Shown piece by piece: positions 22,602 through 30,584 of a stretch of DNA of 51,666 bases (positions are counted from its first letter, which is position 1; each line of letters opens with the position of its first letter). The translations under genes and the position numbers were made by a program. Source of the DNA: Site-B1 sp963722665 (lineage in GTDB: Bacteria; Bacteroidota; Bacteroidia; Flavobacteriales; Flavobacteriaceae); contig CAVRNW010000036.1 of the NCBI GenBank assembly GCA_963722665.1, positions 1 through 51,666 of the forward strand, read 5' to 3'. The notes below the pieces were generated by a model. It had not been told where the DNA came from and did no database searches. It saw only the letters and a list, made by a program, of their open reading frames with translations.

Positions 22602-23075
22602 ATGACCATAAAACTCCTATCCATTGGTAAAACAGACAGTAAGGAACTACAGTTATTAATTGATGATTACCAGAAGCGTCTCGGTTTTTATAATAAGTTT
22701 AAATTGGATATTATTCCAGATATAAAAAATGCAAAAAACCTTAGCGAAGAGCGGCAAAAACAAAAAGAAGGCGAGCTTATCCTAAAACAGCTAAAACCTA
22801 CTGATGTTTTAATTTTGTTAGATGAAAATGGAAAACAAATGGATTCGGTAAGGTTTGCACTGTATCTTCAAAAACATATGAATTCAGGAATAAAGCAATT
22901 GGTTTTTGCAATAGGCGGACCTTATGGTTTTTCGCAAGAGGTTTATGATAAAGCTCAGGGAAAACTTTCTCTGTCAAAAATGACCTTTTCACATCAAATG
23001 GTTCGATTATTTTTTGTGGAACAATTATACAGAGCATTTACAATTCTAAAAAATGAGCCTTATCATCATAGGTAA
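22602..23075 (+). CDS. rlmH: 23S rRNA (pseudouridine-1915-N3)-methyltransferase RlmH
   Basis: 157 residues, full family length. The SPOUT-class trefoil-knot SAM-binding loop FAIGGPYGFS and the conserved C-terminus SHQMVRLFFVEQLYRAF...NEPYHHR are intact. It methylates pseudouridine 1915 in helix 69 of 23S rRNA. Its last 76 bases recur, ungapped and 64/76 identical, at 25689-25764. The 3' end of this same gene (orfX in staphylococci) is the known attachment site of SCC elements, which makes the duplication notable. Confidence 0.97.
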   Translation: MTIKLLSIGKTDSKELQLLIDDYQKRLGFYNKFKLDIIPDIKNAKNLSEERQKQKEGELILKQLKPTDVLILLDENGKQMDSVRFALYLQKHMNSGIKQLVFAIGGPYGFSQEVYDKAQGKLSLSKMTFSHQMVRLFFVEQLYRAFTILKNEPYHHR

Positions 23076-23090
23076 AAATCTTACTGAGAT

Positions 23091-24025
23091 TTAATTTAAT
23101 TTGCTCTTATTTTTATTGAAATCAAATTGTTCTTTGATCTGTTTGCTCACTTGGTTTTGTCCGTAACAAGACCAATGACCATCATGCTCTCCTAGGCCCC
23201 AATCTTTATCTCCATCAGAATTTAATATAATTGTTTTTATTCCAAATTCATTAGCAAGTGAAATGATCTTTTCATCAGTATTCGGGTGAATTACAAATAT
23301 TATTTTATTTAGATTGTAAATATTAGAACAATAAGAAAACAGTTTTTGAAAAATCTGTTTATCAAATGTTATATCATCAATCGGACCTTCATGCTCAGTA
23401 GCTTTATTTTGTGCTTCTACAAAAATTGGAAACCTTAAATACATGTAGTACATTAACTTGAAACTATATAGTATTTTTTTTAGTTTTGGTGAATTTAATT
23501 GACCCTTTTTTATACTGTTTGTTTCAAGGTTTACCTGTAATCTGTCTTCATACGACTTTAAGTCCTCTATTGATTCATAAAAATCAAATTCGTTCAAGTA
23601 CAATAAATGATAAGTTGAATTTACTTCCTTATCTAATATCCTACTGATTTCCATAGCCTCAATAAAGGTAACTCCAGAGCGACCCGCCTCAAAAAAAGAA
23701 TAATTAGGGAAATACGATTTTAGAATACTTCCTTGATTGCATTCTTTTGGGTTCATCAAATTTTCGATGTATGAATCTCCAATTATAGAAATAACTGTAT
23801 CATTTTCTATTTTAGATAATCCAACCCAACCATATTCATTCACAGTCCATTTTGATTTTACATCCTTAAAATATCCTGATTGACCTGGCTTATATCTTTG
23901 TACCCCATATTCATCAACATAACGTTCTGGAATATCTGAAACTAAATTAAATACCCTGATAATTACTTCTCCTGTGAGACCAAGAAAAAAGAAAATATTA
24001 ATAGTTGAATAATAAACCTTTTCAT
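23091..24025 (-). CDS. SGNH/GDSL-type acyltransferase or esterase partner of MBOAT (frameshifted)
   Basis: About 310 residues. The ATG at 24025 gives MKRFIIQLLIFSFFL, a single N-terminal membrane anchor, 6 bases after the MBOAT stop. The frame changes in the poly-T/poly-A tract near 23980-23992, where one base seems to be missing, and continues GEVIIRVFNLVSDIPERYVD into the long open segment. The SGNH nucleophile block IIGDSYIENL and the C-terminal DGHWSCYG (Asp-x-His) are present. By analogy with AlgI/AlgJ and PatA/PatB pairs, MBOAT passes an acetyl group across the membrane and this protein places it on a periplasmic glycan. The target is not identifiable. Confidence 0.82.
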
Positions 24026-24031
24026 AAATAA

Positions 24032-25480
24032 TTAAAATTGAAAATAGATAAATTGCTGTTCTTTACCTCCAAACCAAAATATTAATATTATAATAGCGTA
24101 ATACATGGCATATCTAATTGGCTTTTTCCACTTAATACCCAAATTCTCAATAGCATATTCCTGTTCTCTACCTATCCATTCAACAATTAAGAACAAAGCA
24201 ACTAGAGCTAATGTTATCAAGGCATGATCCATACCAATAAAACTAGGTTTAATGAATAAAGTTGCAGAAAATATTTCCATTAAATACTGAATGGCATGGG
24301 TAACATTATTGGCTCTAAAAAACACCCATGCAAGCATGGTCAGGATAAATGTTACCAACATGAATGAAAATTCCTTTAGTGTCGGAATAAGTTTTCCCTT
24401 TGCTATTATATCCAGATTGTTTCTGTTCATATTGGTTAGTAACAATGGTAAGAAATAAATAGCATTTAAGGCTCCCCAAATAATGAATGTCCAATTTGCA
24501 CCGTGCCAAAATCCACTCACTATAAAAATTATAAAAGTATTTCTTATTTTCATTTTAGTTCCTCCTCTGCTACCTCCTAATGGAATATATAAATAATCTC
24601 TGAACCAGGTGGATAGCGAAATATGCCATCGCCTCCAGAATTCGGCTATATCCCTTGCAAAATATGGGAATGCGAAATTTCGCATCAGGTTAAAACCAAA
24701 TAATCGTGAGGTTCCAATGGCAATATCAGAATAGCCCGAAAAATCACCATAAATCTGAAATGTAAAAAACAAAACTCCCAACACAAGGGTGCTACCCGAA
24801 TAATCATCGGAGTTATTGAATATTAAATTGGCATATTCTGCACAATTATCTGCAATAACTATCTTCTTAAACAAACCCCAAAGAATTTGTCTCATGCCGT
24901 CTACTGCCTTATTATAATCAAAAGTCCGTTTTTTATAGAACTGAGGCAATAAATTAGTGGCTCTTTCTATAGGACCTGCAACTAATTGTGGAAAAAAACT
25001 TACAAATGCCGCAAATGCAATAAATCTTTTGGTCGGTTCAAGTTTTCCTTTATAAACATCAATAGTATAACTTAATGTTTGGAAAGTATAAAAACTAATT
25101 CCTACAGGTAAAATGATATTCAATGAGCTTGCACCAATTTCTTTACCAAAGAAGGAAAAAGCAGTTATAAAATTATCCAGAAAGAAATTATAGTATTTAA
25201 AAAACCCAAGGAATCCTAAATTAACCAAAATACTGGTCCAGAGCAATAGTTTCCTTTTAGTCTTATTCTCTTGTTTCCTTAATTGCAATCCAACAGTGTA
25301 GTCCACAATGGTACTAAACAAGATAAGCGATAGGAATCTCCAGTCCCACCAGCCGTAAAAAAAATAACTAGAAACTACTATTAATAGGTTTTGAAGCTTT
25401 AAATTTTTATTTGTTACAAACCAATATAATATAAATACTATTGGCAGGAATATGGCAAAATCAATTGAATTAAATAACAT
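24032..25480 (-). CDS. MBOAT-family membrane O-acyltransferase
   Basis: 482 residues, about 11 transmembrane helices. The family core is complete: ILPVGISFYTFQTLSYTIDV (about 124-143), FRDYLYIPLGGSRGG, and the catalytic His326 in SGFWHGANW. It resembles AlgI/DltB-type proteins that transfer acyl groups to exported glycans or cell-wall polymers. It is transcribed with the SGNH gene downstream. Together they form a two-gene block between rlmH and a relic of the rlmH 3' end, which suggests the pair arrived as a unit. Confidence 0.93.
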   Translation of the reverse strand: MLFNSIDFAIFLPIVFILYWFVTNKNLKLQNLLIVVSSYFFYGWWDWRFLSLILFSTIVDYTVGLQLRKQENKTKRKLLLWTSILVNLGFLGFFKYYNFFLDNFITAFSFFGKEIGASSLNIILPVGISFYTFQTLSYTIDVYKGKLEPTKRFIAFAAFVSFFPQLVAGPIERATNLLPQFYKKRTFDYNKAVDGMRQILWGLFKKIVIADNCAEYANLIFNNSDDYSGSTLVLGVLFFTFQIYGDFSGYSDIAIGTSRLFGFNLMRNFAFPYFARDIAEFWRRWHISLSTWFRDYLYIPLGGSRGGTKMKIRNTFIIFIVSGFWHGANWTFIIWGALNAIYFLPLLLTNMNRNNLDIIAKGKLIPTLKEFSFMLVTFILTMLAWVFFRANNVTHAIQYLMEIFSATLFIKPSFIGMDHALITLALVALFLIVEWIGREQEYAIENLGIKWKKPIRYAMYYAIIILIFWFGGKEQQFIYFQF

Positions 25481-25505
25481 AGAATCAATTTATTTCTAAA
25501 ACGTC

Positions 25506-25513
25506 CAAATATA
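25506..25513 (-). promoter_or_regulatory. Probable -7 box of the MBOAT-SGNH operon
   Basis: The minus strand reads TATATTTG, an exact TAnnTTTG match, 25 bases before the MBOAT ATG at 25480. Confidence 0.5.
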
Positions 25514-25688
25514 ATATCTTTATTGAGTCTGACGAAAAAACCTAAAGAAAACTGGATGCAATGCCAAAAACCTCTTTTAAATACCAATTTCACTATATAA
25601 AATATTGGTAAAATCAAAATTTATAGATTGATTTCAAGGATTTACGGTAAAAATAGATTACACCTAAATTGTCATTGCTTAGTACGTT

Positions 25689-25764
25689 GGTTCGTTTATT
25701 TTTTGTGCAGCTATTATACCGAGAATTTACTGTATAAAAAAATGAGCCTTATCATAATAGGTAA
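25689..25764 (+). pseudogene. Decayed duplicate of the rlmH 3' end
   Basis: These 76 bases align without gaps to the last 76 bases of rlmH (23000-23075), 64 identical. In the same frame they read VRLFFVQLLYREFTV, stop, KNEPYHNR, stop, against VRLFFVEQLYRAFTILKNEPYHHR. The last 28 bases differ at one position only. Weak similarity (KLSL) may extend about 20 bases upstream, with a gap. No start codon or body of the gene is present, so this is a fragment. It fills much of the 315-base gap between MBOAT and the globin gene, which otherwise shows only the MBOAT promoter. I read it as the displaced original rlmH end. Confidence 0.8.
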
Positions 25765-25774
25765 CAAGGCTCAT
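25734..25774 (-). terminator. Terminator of the flavoenzyme-globin operon, overlapping the rlmH relic
   Basis: On the minus strand ATGAGCCTT is followed after 15 bases by AAGGCTCAT and then seven T. The left arm on the + strand is the NEPY coding end of the rlmH relic. The intact rlmH lacks the second arm. Confidence 0.75.
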
Positions 25775-25795
25775 AATCAAGATTGATTATTAGAA

Positions 25796-26299
25796 TTATT
25801 TATCCATAATTGCATCTTTCATTGAATACAATATAAAGAGCATGTCTTTTTTAGTTTCTTCGTCAATGTTATGACTATCCATAGCCATTAAAACGTCGTC
25901 AGTAGTACTTAAAAACTCCTTTCCAGTTATGCTAAACCCAGTGTGAGCTGCTACCATATCTTTACCAGTATATTTAGCTGTTCCTCCTGTTCCTGCTGAT
26001 AAAAATTCTCTAACATGAGCTTTAAATATCTCATAAGATTCTGTTCCTGGTTTAAGATGTGAGAATTTTTGATTAATAACAGGATTCTTTAAATGATTAT
26101 CGACAATATTGTCTACAAGTGATGATATTCCATCTTCACCTCCTAAGCGTTCAAATAAACTTTTTTCTACAGGTAATTCTGAAACAGTTTCAATTTCTGT
26201 TTCTGCTAAAGCCATTTCCTTTTTGTTACTTTCTTTGTTTCCACAATTAATAAACAGTAAAACAAGACATAGTATTCCTAATGTTTTTAAATGTTTCAT
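25796..26299 (-). CDS. Lipoprotein group 1 truncated haemoglobin
   Basis: 167 residues. MKHLKTLGILCLVLLFINCGN is a lipoprotein signal with Cys19 as the likely lipidated residue (quoted core: LLFINC). After a 25-residue linker, residues about 47-165 are a truncated globin: LFERLGGEDGISSLVD (helix A/B) and MVAAHTGFSI with the proximal haem-ligating His. The usual B9-B10 Phe-Tyr pair appears as Ile-Val, so the classical Tyr ligand-stabilising residue is missing. Most truncated globins are cytoplasmic and bind O2 or NO; this one is predicted to sit on the periplasmic or outer-membrane side. It starts 26 bases after the flavoenzyme stop and is probably in the same operon. Confidence 0.88.
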   Translation of the reverse strand: MKHLKTLGILCLVLLFINCGNKESNKKEMALAETEIETVSELPVEKSLFERLGGEDGISSLVDNIVDNHLKNPVINQKFSHLKPGTESYEIFKAHVREFLSAGTGGTAKYTGKDMVAAHTGFSITGKEFLSTTDDVLMAMDSHNIDEETKKDMLFILYSMKDAIMDK

Positions 26300-26325
26300 T
26301 TTTTTGGTTTTTAGTTGATTAATAT

Positions 26326-27717
26326 TTATTTACTCGGTTTAATATTCTGATTGACACTAAAAAAGTTTTTAGAATCATACCTAGCTTTTATTTTAGCCAA
26401 ACGATCATAGTTGTGCTTATAACTTGCTTTGACTCTTTCCTGACCTTCATCCATCATGAAATTTGAATAGGCCCCACCTGATGAGTAAGGGTGTAAGGCT
26501 TCCCAATAATCTTTGCACCAATTCGTTATTTTATCTGCATTTTTTGGGTCTGGATCCACACCAACAATTACTCCTGCATATTTAGCATCTCGATAAGCCC
26601 ATGGTGTATCTTCAGGACCTACTCTACTTGCTGCTCCACTAATAGGATATAAATGCATTTGAGATAATGGTGTTGGAATTTTAGAACCAAACTTTAAATG
26701 TTGTGCTCTTATTTCTGATCCTAATTCCTTAAAAAAGTCTGCTCGCCAATACCATTGTAAACCATGAGGCATTAAGCCATCAAATAAGGTTTGTATTGAA
26801 GGATAAGGCATTTCACCAACATGGGCAAAAACAGGCTCTAAATCCAGTGCAGGTTTAATTAATTTATCAAACTCTTGTTGACTACCAGTATAGCACCATA
26901 CAATACCACAATATTGGTTTCCATGTAAAAAATCTGGAAAAGGTGGACCTGGAATAACCATTGTGGCTATAAAACCATTTAATTCATCTGGCGCATTAAG
27001 AATGAAATCATGATACCATTTCATAATTTTTTCTGTTTGCTCGATTGGCCATAAGGTTGGCCCTCCAATTACAGTTTTTACAGGATGCGCTTGAAATTTA
27101 AACGAGGTTACAATTCCAAAGTTTCCGCCTCCACCACGAATGGCCCAAAACAGATCTGGATATTGGTCTTTGTTTACAGATACAAATGAGCCATCTGCCA
27201 GAACCATATCTGCTTCCAAAAGATTATCTATTGTTAAACCATATTTTCTTGATAAATGACCTACACCACCACCTAAGGTTAATCCTCCAACTCCAGTTGT
27301 CGATATTATTCCTGCAGGCACTGCCAATCCAAAAGGATGTGTGGCATGATCTACTTCTCCCCATAGGTTCCCACCTCCAACACGTACAGTGTTATTTGAC
27401 GTATCTACACGAACAAATTTTATTCCTGATAAATCGATTACCAAACCATCATTACAGAGTCCTAATCCGCCTCCATTGTGTCCTCCTCCTCTCACTGCAA
27501 CTAACAAATTATTTTCTCTTCCAAAATTCACAGAAGCCATAACATCGGCAACATCTACACACATGGCGAATAGTCCCGGACGTTTATCAATCATTCCGTT
27601 ATACACTTTTCGTGTTTCGTTATAGTCTGCATCTGATGGATTAACTATGTCACCTCGCAATTGTGAGGCAAATTCTTCAATTAATGAAGGGTCTAAAATT
27701 TTTACTGAATTTTTCAT
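26326..27717 (-). CDS. FAD-binding oxidoreductase, berberine-bridge-enzyme type
   Basis: 463 residues. The PCMH-type FAD domain (about 45-215) has RGGGHN with His80 as the expected 8-alpha covalent flavin ligand, then GVGGLTLGGGVGHLSRKYG. The Cys that gives the second covalent bond in bicovalent members is Ile138 here, so single attachment is likely. The C-terminal BBE segment is present (YSSGGAYSNFM...DRLAKIKARYDSKNFF). The family oxidises sugars, alcohols or alkaloid-like substrates with O2 or another acceptor; no signal peptide is seen and the substrate is unknown. It lies between an AraC-type regulator upstream and a lipoprotein globin downstream. Confidence 0.92.
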   Translation of the reverse strand: MKNSVKILDPSLIEEFASQLRGDIVNPSDADYNETRKVYNGMIDKRPGLFAMCVDVADVMASVNFGRENNLLVAVRGGGHNGGGLGLCNDGLVIDLSGIKFVRVDTSNNTVRVGGGNLWGEVDHATHPFGLAVPAGIISTTGVGGLTLGGGVGHLSRKYGLTIDNLLEADMVLADGSFVSVNKDQYPDLFWAIRGGGGNFGIVTSFKFQAHPVKTVIGGPTLWPIEQTEKIMKWYHDFILNAPDELNGFIATMVIPGPPFPDFLHGNQYCGIVWCYTGSQQEFDKLIKPALDLEPVFAHVGEMPYPSIQTLFDGLMPHGLQWYWRADFFKELGSEIRAQHLKFGSKIPTPLSQMHLYPISGAASRVGPEDTPWAYRDAKYAGVIVGVDPDPKNADKITNWCKDYWEALHPYSSGGAYSNFMMDEGQERVKASYKHNYDRLAKIKARYDSKNFFSVNQNIKPSK

Positions 27718-27799
27718 TTGTTGTTGGTATTTAGTTGGATAATAGCTGATAAATCCCCCACAGGAAAGATTTACTACTACAAAGTTGGAACATAAAAAC

Positions 27800-27825
27800 T
27801 TGAACAGATGTTAGTTTTCGTTCAA
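27800..27825. promoter_or_regulatory. Inverted repeat before the flavoenzyme gene (possible operator)
   Basis: TTGAAC and GTTCAA, a perfect 6-bp dyad with a 14-base spacer, lie about 85 bases before the ATG at 27717, in the gap after the AraC-type regulator. The spacing puts half-sites about two helical turns apart, as for a dimeric regulator. The motif is short and could be chance in AT-rich DNA. Confidence 0.3.
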
Positions 27826-27890
27826 AAAATTACACAAATGGTTCGTTTTGATTTTTTTTAAATGAAGAAAATTCAAAGGAATTCTATTAG

Positions 27891-28992
27891 CTAAACACTC
27901 TGTTTTAAATAAGCAGAAGGTAAAATTCCATAGGTTTCCTGAAAGCATTTAGAGAAATAGGCTGGACTATTAAACCCAGATTTAAAAGCTACTTCAGAAA
28001 TATTATCTGCATGCTTGTTTAACAGATTTAATGCTTTATTTAATCGGTACTCTTTTATAAAGGTATTAGGAGATGTTCCTGTATTAGCAATCATTTTTCG
28101 GTATAACTGGGATTTACTAAATCCTAAATGTTTGCTTAAACCTATTGCACTTAAGGTTGGATTGTACCATTCTTTTTCGGTGTAATCCATCAGCATATTA
28201 AGAAACTTCTCGTTACTGCTGTTGAGTACTTTTACAACTTTGTCATCCATTGAAATTTTTAAATTTTCGCTTTCAAACAAATCTTTAACTTCAGATGTCA
28301 TAGCAATCTGACCTTTTACATTATCGCACAAACGCTCTGCCATTCTAATGGTGTCTTCAAAAATGCCATCTTTATCAGTTACAGGAAGTCCAGCACTTAA
28401 ACCGATATTCAAAGTTAAATTAGAACTTGTGTTTTTTATTTTGGTTAGCGCCCTTTTGAATTTCTAAAGCACACAACACGGCATTACTAACATCTTTAAA
28501 AGAGGTTAAAAAATAATCAGATTTTTGTTTAACGATGCGGCCTCTAAACTTTTCTAATGATTTAAGTATTGATTTAGTATAATTAATAGTCTCAGATATT
28601 AATAGTTGAGATGTCGAATTTTTCAAGGACATCTTTTTAATACTAATGACCATAATAATTCTAAATGCAGGATCATCAATAATATTCAATTGGGTGTCTT
28701 TAGAAGCTTCAGGATCTGCTATTCTACCCAAAAAGGATTCTACTATAGCATCATCGACTTCAATAATACTATGGGGAAACTCGCCATGAGCATGATTATG
28801 CATATCTTGAAGTGCTTTCTTATTGGGTGCCTCTATCAAGCAAAATGCAGTATGTCTCTTCTCATCACACCAATAGGTCATTCCTTTGCAGCCATATAAG
28901 TGTTCTACCTTCATGTCTTCTTTGTGCATTTTTGCAACATGTTCTGCAGTAATCTCTGCTGGTATTTCGTGGCGATCCATATAAATTGGCAT
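27891..28992 (-). CDS. DUF4242 / cyclase-like / AraC-type HTH regulator (frameshifted)
   Basis: One gene of about 366 residues split by one extra A in a six-A run near 28430. Residues about 1-92 are a DUF4242 (SCO4226-like, nickel-binding) domain with the His-rich HNHAHGEFPHS. Residues about 105-235 resemble a class III nucleotidyl cyclase homology domain: GRIVKQKSDYFLTSF keeps one Asp, and GLSAGLPVTDKDGIFEDTIR follows. The first metal-binding Asp region reads VISIKK, so catalysis is doubtful. The C-terminal ~100 residues are an AraC HTH pair (KHLGFSKSQLYRKM and ISEVAFKSGFNSPAYFSKCF). I infer a ligand- or metal-sensing transcription factor, probably controlling the flavoenzyme and globin genes just downstream. 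Confidence 0.82.
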
Positions 28993-29173
28993 AACTTTAA
29001 TTTTAAAGATTAATTTAATAAATGGATTAAGGATCCATTTTACAATACTTTAAATGCTATAGTGTACTGATACACCGAACCAATTTTAGGGAAGTGATTC
29101 TGTAAATGATAACGTAATATACTATTTTTATTCCAATTAGGTCATAAGGGTTTTTTCCTTTTTTTATAAGATG
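28993..29173. promoter_or_regulatory. Leader of the AraC-type regulator with two dyads
   Basis: Two short palindromes lie upstream of the regulator's ATG (28992): ATGGAT-N5-ATCCAT at 29022-29038 and GTGTACTGATACAC at 29062-29075. They are candidate autoregulatory sites; neither is long enough to be sure. No clear TAnnTTTG box was found. No gene is seen in 28993-29347. Confidence 0.25.
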
Positions 29174-29323
29174 AATAGACCGCTACGCTGTTAGAATCAA
29201 GGATCAAAACTCGATTGTGACTAACTCATAAACATTTAGGAACTGTTATGTCTACTTCAATTGCATACTACTAATGAATACTGTTACTAAACTTCAGCCT
29301 TCGCATACAATCGGCTGATTACT
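29174..29323. repeat. Intergenic repeat copy 1, with a relic of a transporter 3' end
   Basis: From AATAGACCGCTACGCTGTT at 29174 this stretch resembles 31450-31613, with small gaps. Both contain GATTGT-ACTAACT, TTTAGGAACT and ACTAAT/AAATACTG words in the same order. The right end, 29300-29323, matches the last codons of the transporter gene at 31590-31613 in 20 of 24 bases and reads on the minus strand VISRLYAKAEV, stop, against VIKRLDAKVQ. So it carries a fragment of that coding end, not only intergenic sequence. Confidence 0.7.
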
Positions 29324-29347
29324 AAGCATTAGCTGTACTTAAAAGAC

Positions 29348-30478
29348 CTAAACTAATATTTCTTTAAACTTTATTCCCAGTTCTCTTTGGATCTCGTTGA
29401 TTCGCTGAATTTCGTTAGGAAGGATTAAAGCAATCGATTGTCCTGTTTTTCCTGCTCTTGCCGTTCTACCACTTCTATGTGTATAATATTCTAAATGTTC
29501 TGGTAATTGATGATGAATAATAAATGCCAGATTATTTACATCTATACCTCTTGCAGAAACATCTGTAGAAACCAATACTTGTAGGTTTTCATTTTTAAAA
29601 GCACGCATTACTTTATCGCGTTCTTTTTGTTGCATATCTCCTTCTAAAGCACCAACAGAAAAACCTTCGTGTTGTCAAATGCTGTTGTTAATGCTTTGTG
29701 TTCCTGCTTTTGTTCTGCAAAAAATAATACCTCTTTCATCTTGTCTTTTATCTAAAAGCTTATATAATGTATTTAGGTTTATCTCTTAATGGATGTATAC
29801 AATGTAATGATGCGAAATATTTGCATTCACCAAAGCATTTTTATTCACCTCAATTTTATGCTGCATTTGCATGACATATAAGATTTTATGATACCCTTAA
29901 TACTTCTTCTGGCATAGTTGCTGAAAATAACCAAGTATTTCTTGTTCCTGATAGTGTATTTTAAAATTTTATTTAAATCTTCTTTAAAACCCATACTCAA
30001 CATTTCATCAGCTTCATCTAATACAAGTGTTTTAACATTTTCAATATCTACCGAGCCTCTTTCTATTAAATCCAGTAAGCGTCCTGGAGTTGCTACAACA
30101 ATATGCGTAGTTCGTTTTAAAGTTTCTAATTTGAATATCAATTTTTTCACCGCCATAAACGCCTTCAACAAAAATCTTCGCATCGGTATATTTTGTGAAT
30201 TTAAAGAGTTGCTTTTTAATTTGTTGAACCAATTCTCGTGTCGGAGCTAAAATTAAGGCTTGTACTTCGTCTTTTTTATCATCTATTTGATGTAAAATTG
30301 GCAAGCCGAAAGCTGCAGTTTTACCAGTACCTGTTTGTGCCAAACCAATAAAATCTTTTGGAGATTCTAACAAAACAGGAATTGTTTTTTCCTGAATTTC
30401 TGTTGGAACATTTATATTCAGCTCCGTTAAGGCTTTTATATAATCTTTTTTTACTCCTAATTCTAAAAATGTTGACAT
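29348..30478 (-). CDS. DEAD-box RNA helicase, frameshifted in several places
   Basis: About 375 residues of helicase core from the ATG at 30478 (MSTFLELGVKKDYIKALTEL). The motifs are in order: Q motif, Walker A AQTGTGKTAAFG, PTREL, VATPGRLLDL, DEAD in LVLDEADEM, SATMPEEV (recoverable in a second frame), IIFCRTKAGT, STDVSARGID and HRSGRTARAG. The frame is broken near 30137, 29925, 29885, 29790, 29775, 29696 and 29682. There is no C-terminal extension, as in RhlE/DbpA-core proteins. The unwinding role is in ribosome assembly or RNA turnover. Damage is concentrated in 29.68-30.14 kb; true decay cannot be excluded here, since the intact helicase at 35496 could substitute. Confidence 0.8.
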
Positions 30479-30497
30479 ACTTATTTTTATTGAGCGG

Positions 30498-30505
30498 CAA
30501 AGGTA
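30498..30505 (-). promoter_or_regulatory. Probable -7 box of the DEAD-box helicase gene
   Basis: The minus strand reads TACCTTTG, an exact TAnnTTTG match, 20 bases before the ATG at 30478; it is divergent from the rlmF promoter. Confidence 0.55.
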
Positions 30506-30549
30506 GATGATTCAATCAACTATTTTTAATCATTGATTGAGTTTAAGAC

Positions 30550-30557
30550 TATCTTTG
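30550..30557 (+). promoter_or_regulatory. Probable -7 box of rlmF
   Basis: TATCTTTG, an exact TAnnTTTG match, ends 27 bases before the rlmF ATG at 30585. Confidence 0.55.
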
Positions 30558-30584
30558 AACTTTTAAATAGATAATTAATCAAAC

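Noticed and set aside
23076..25688. Calling the MBOAT/SGNH block an active integrative element
   Set aside because: No recombinase, excision gene or intact att pair is seen, and the relic has 16% divergence; only an old event can be argued.
29348..30478. Calling the DEAD-box helicase a settled pseudogene
   Set aside because: Breaks are concentrated in 450 bases and look the same as those in essential hisS; motifs are intact when frames are joined.
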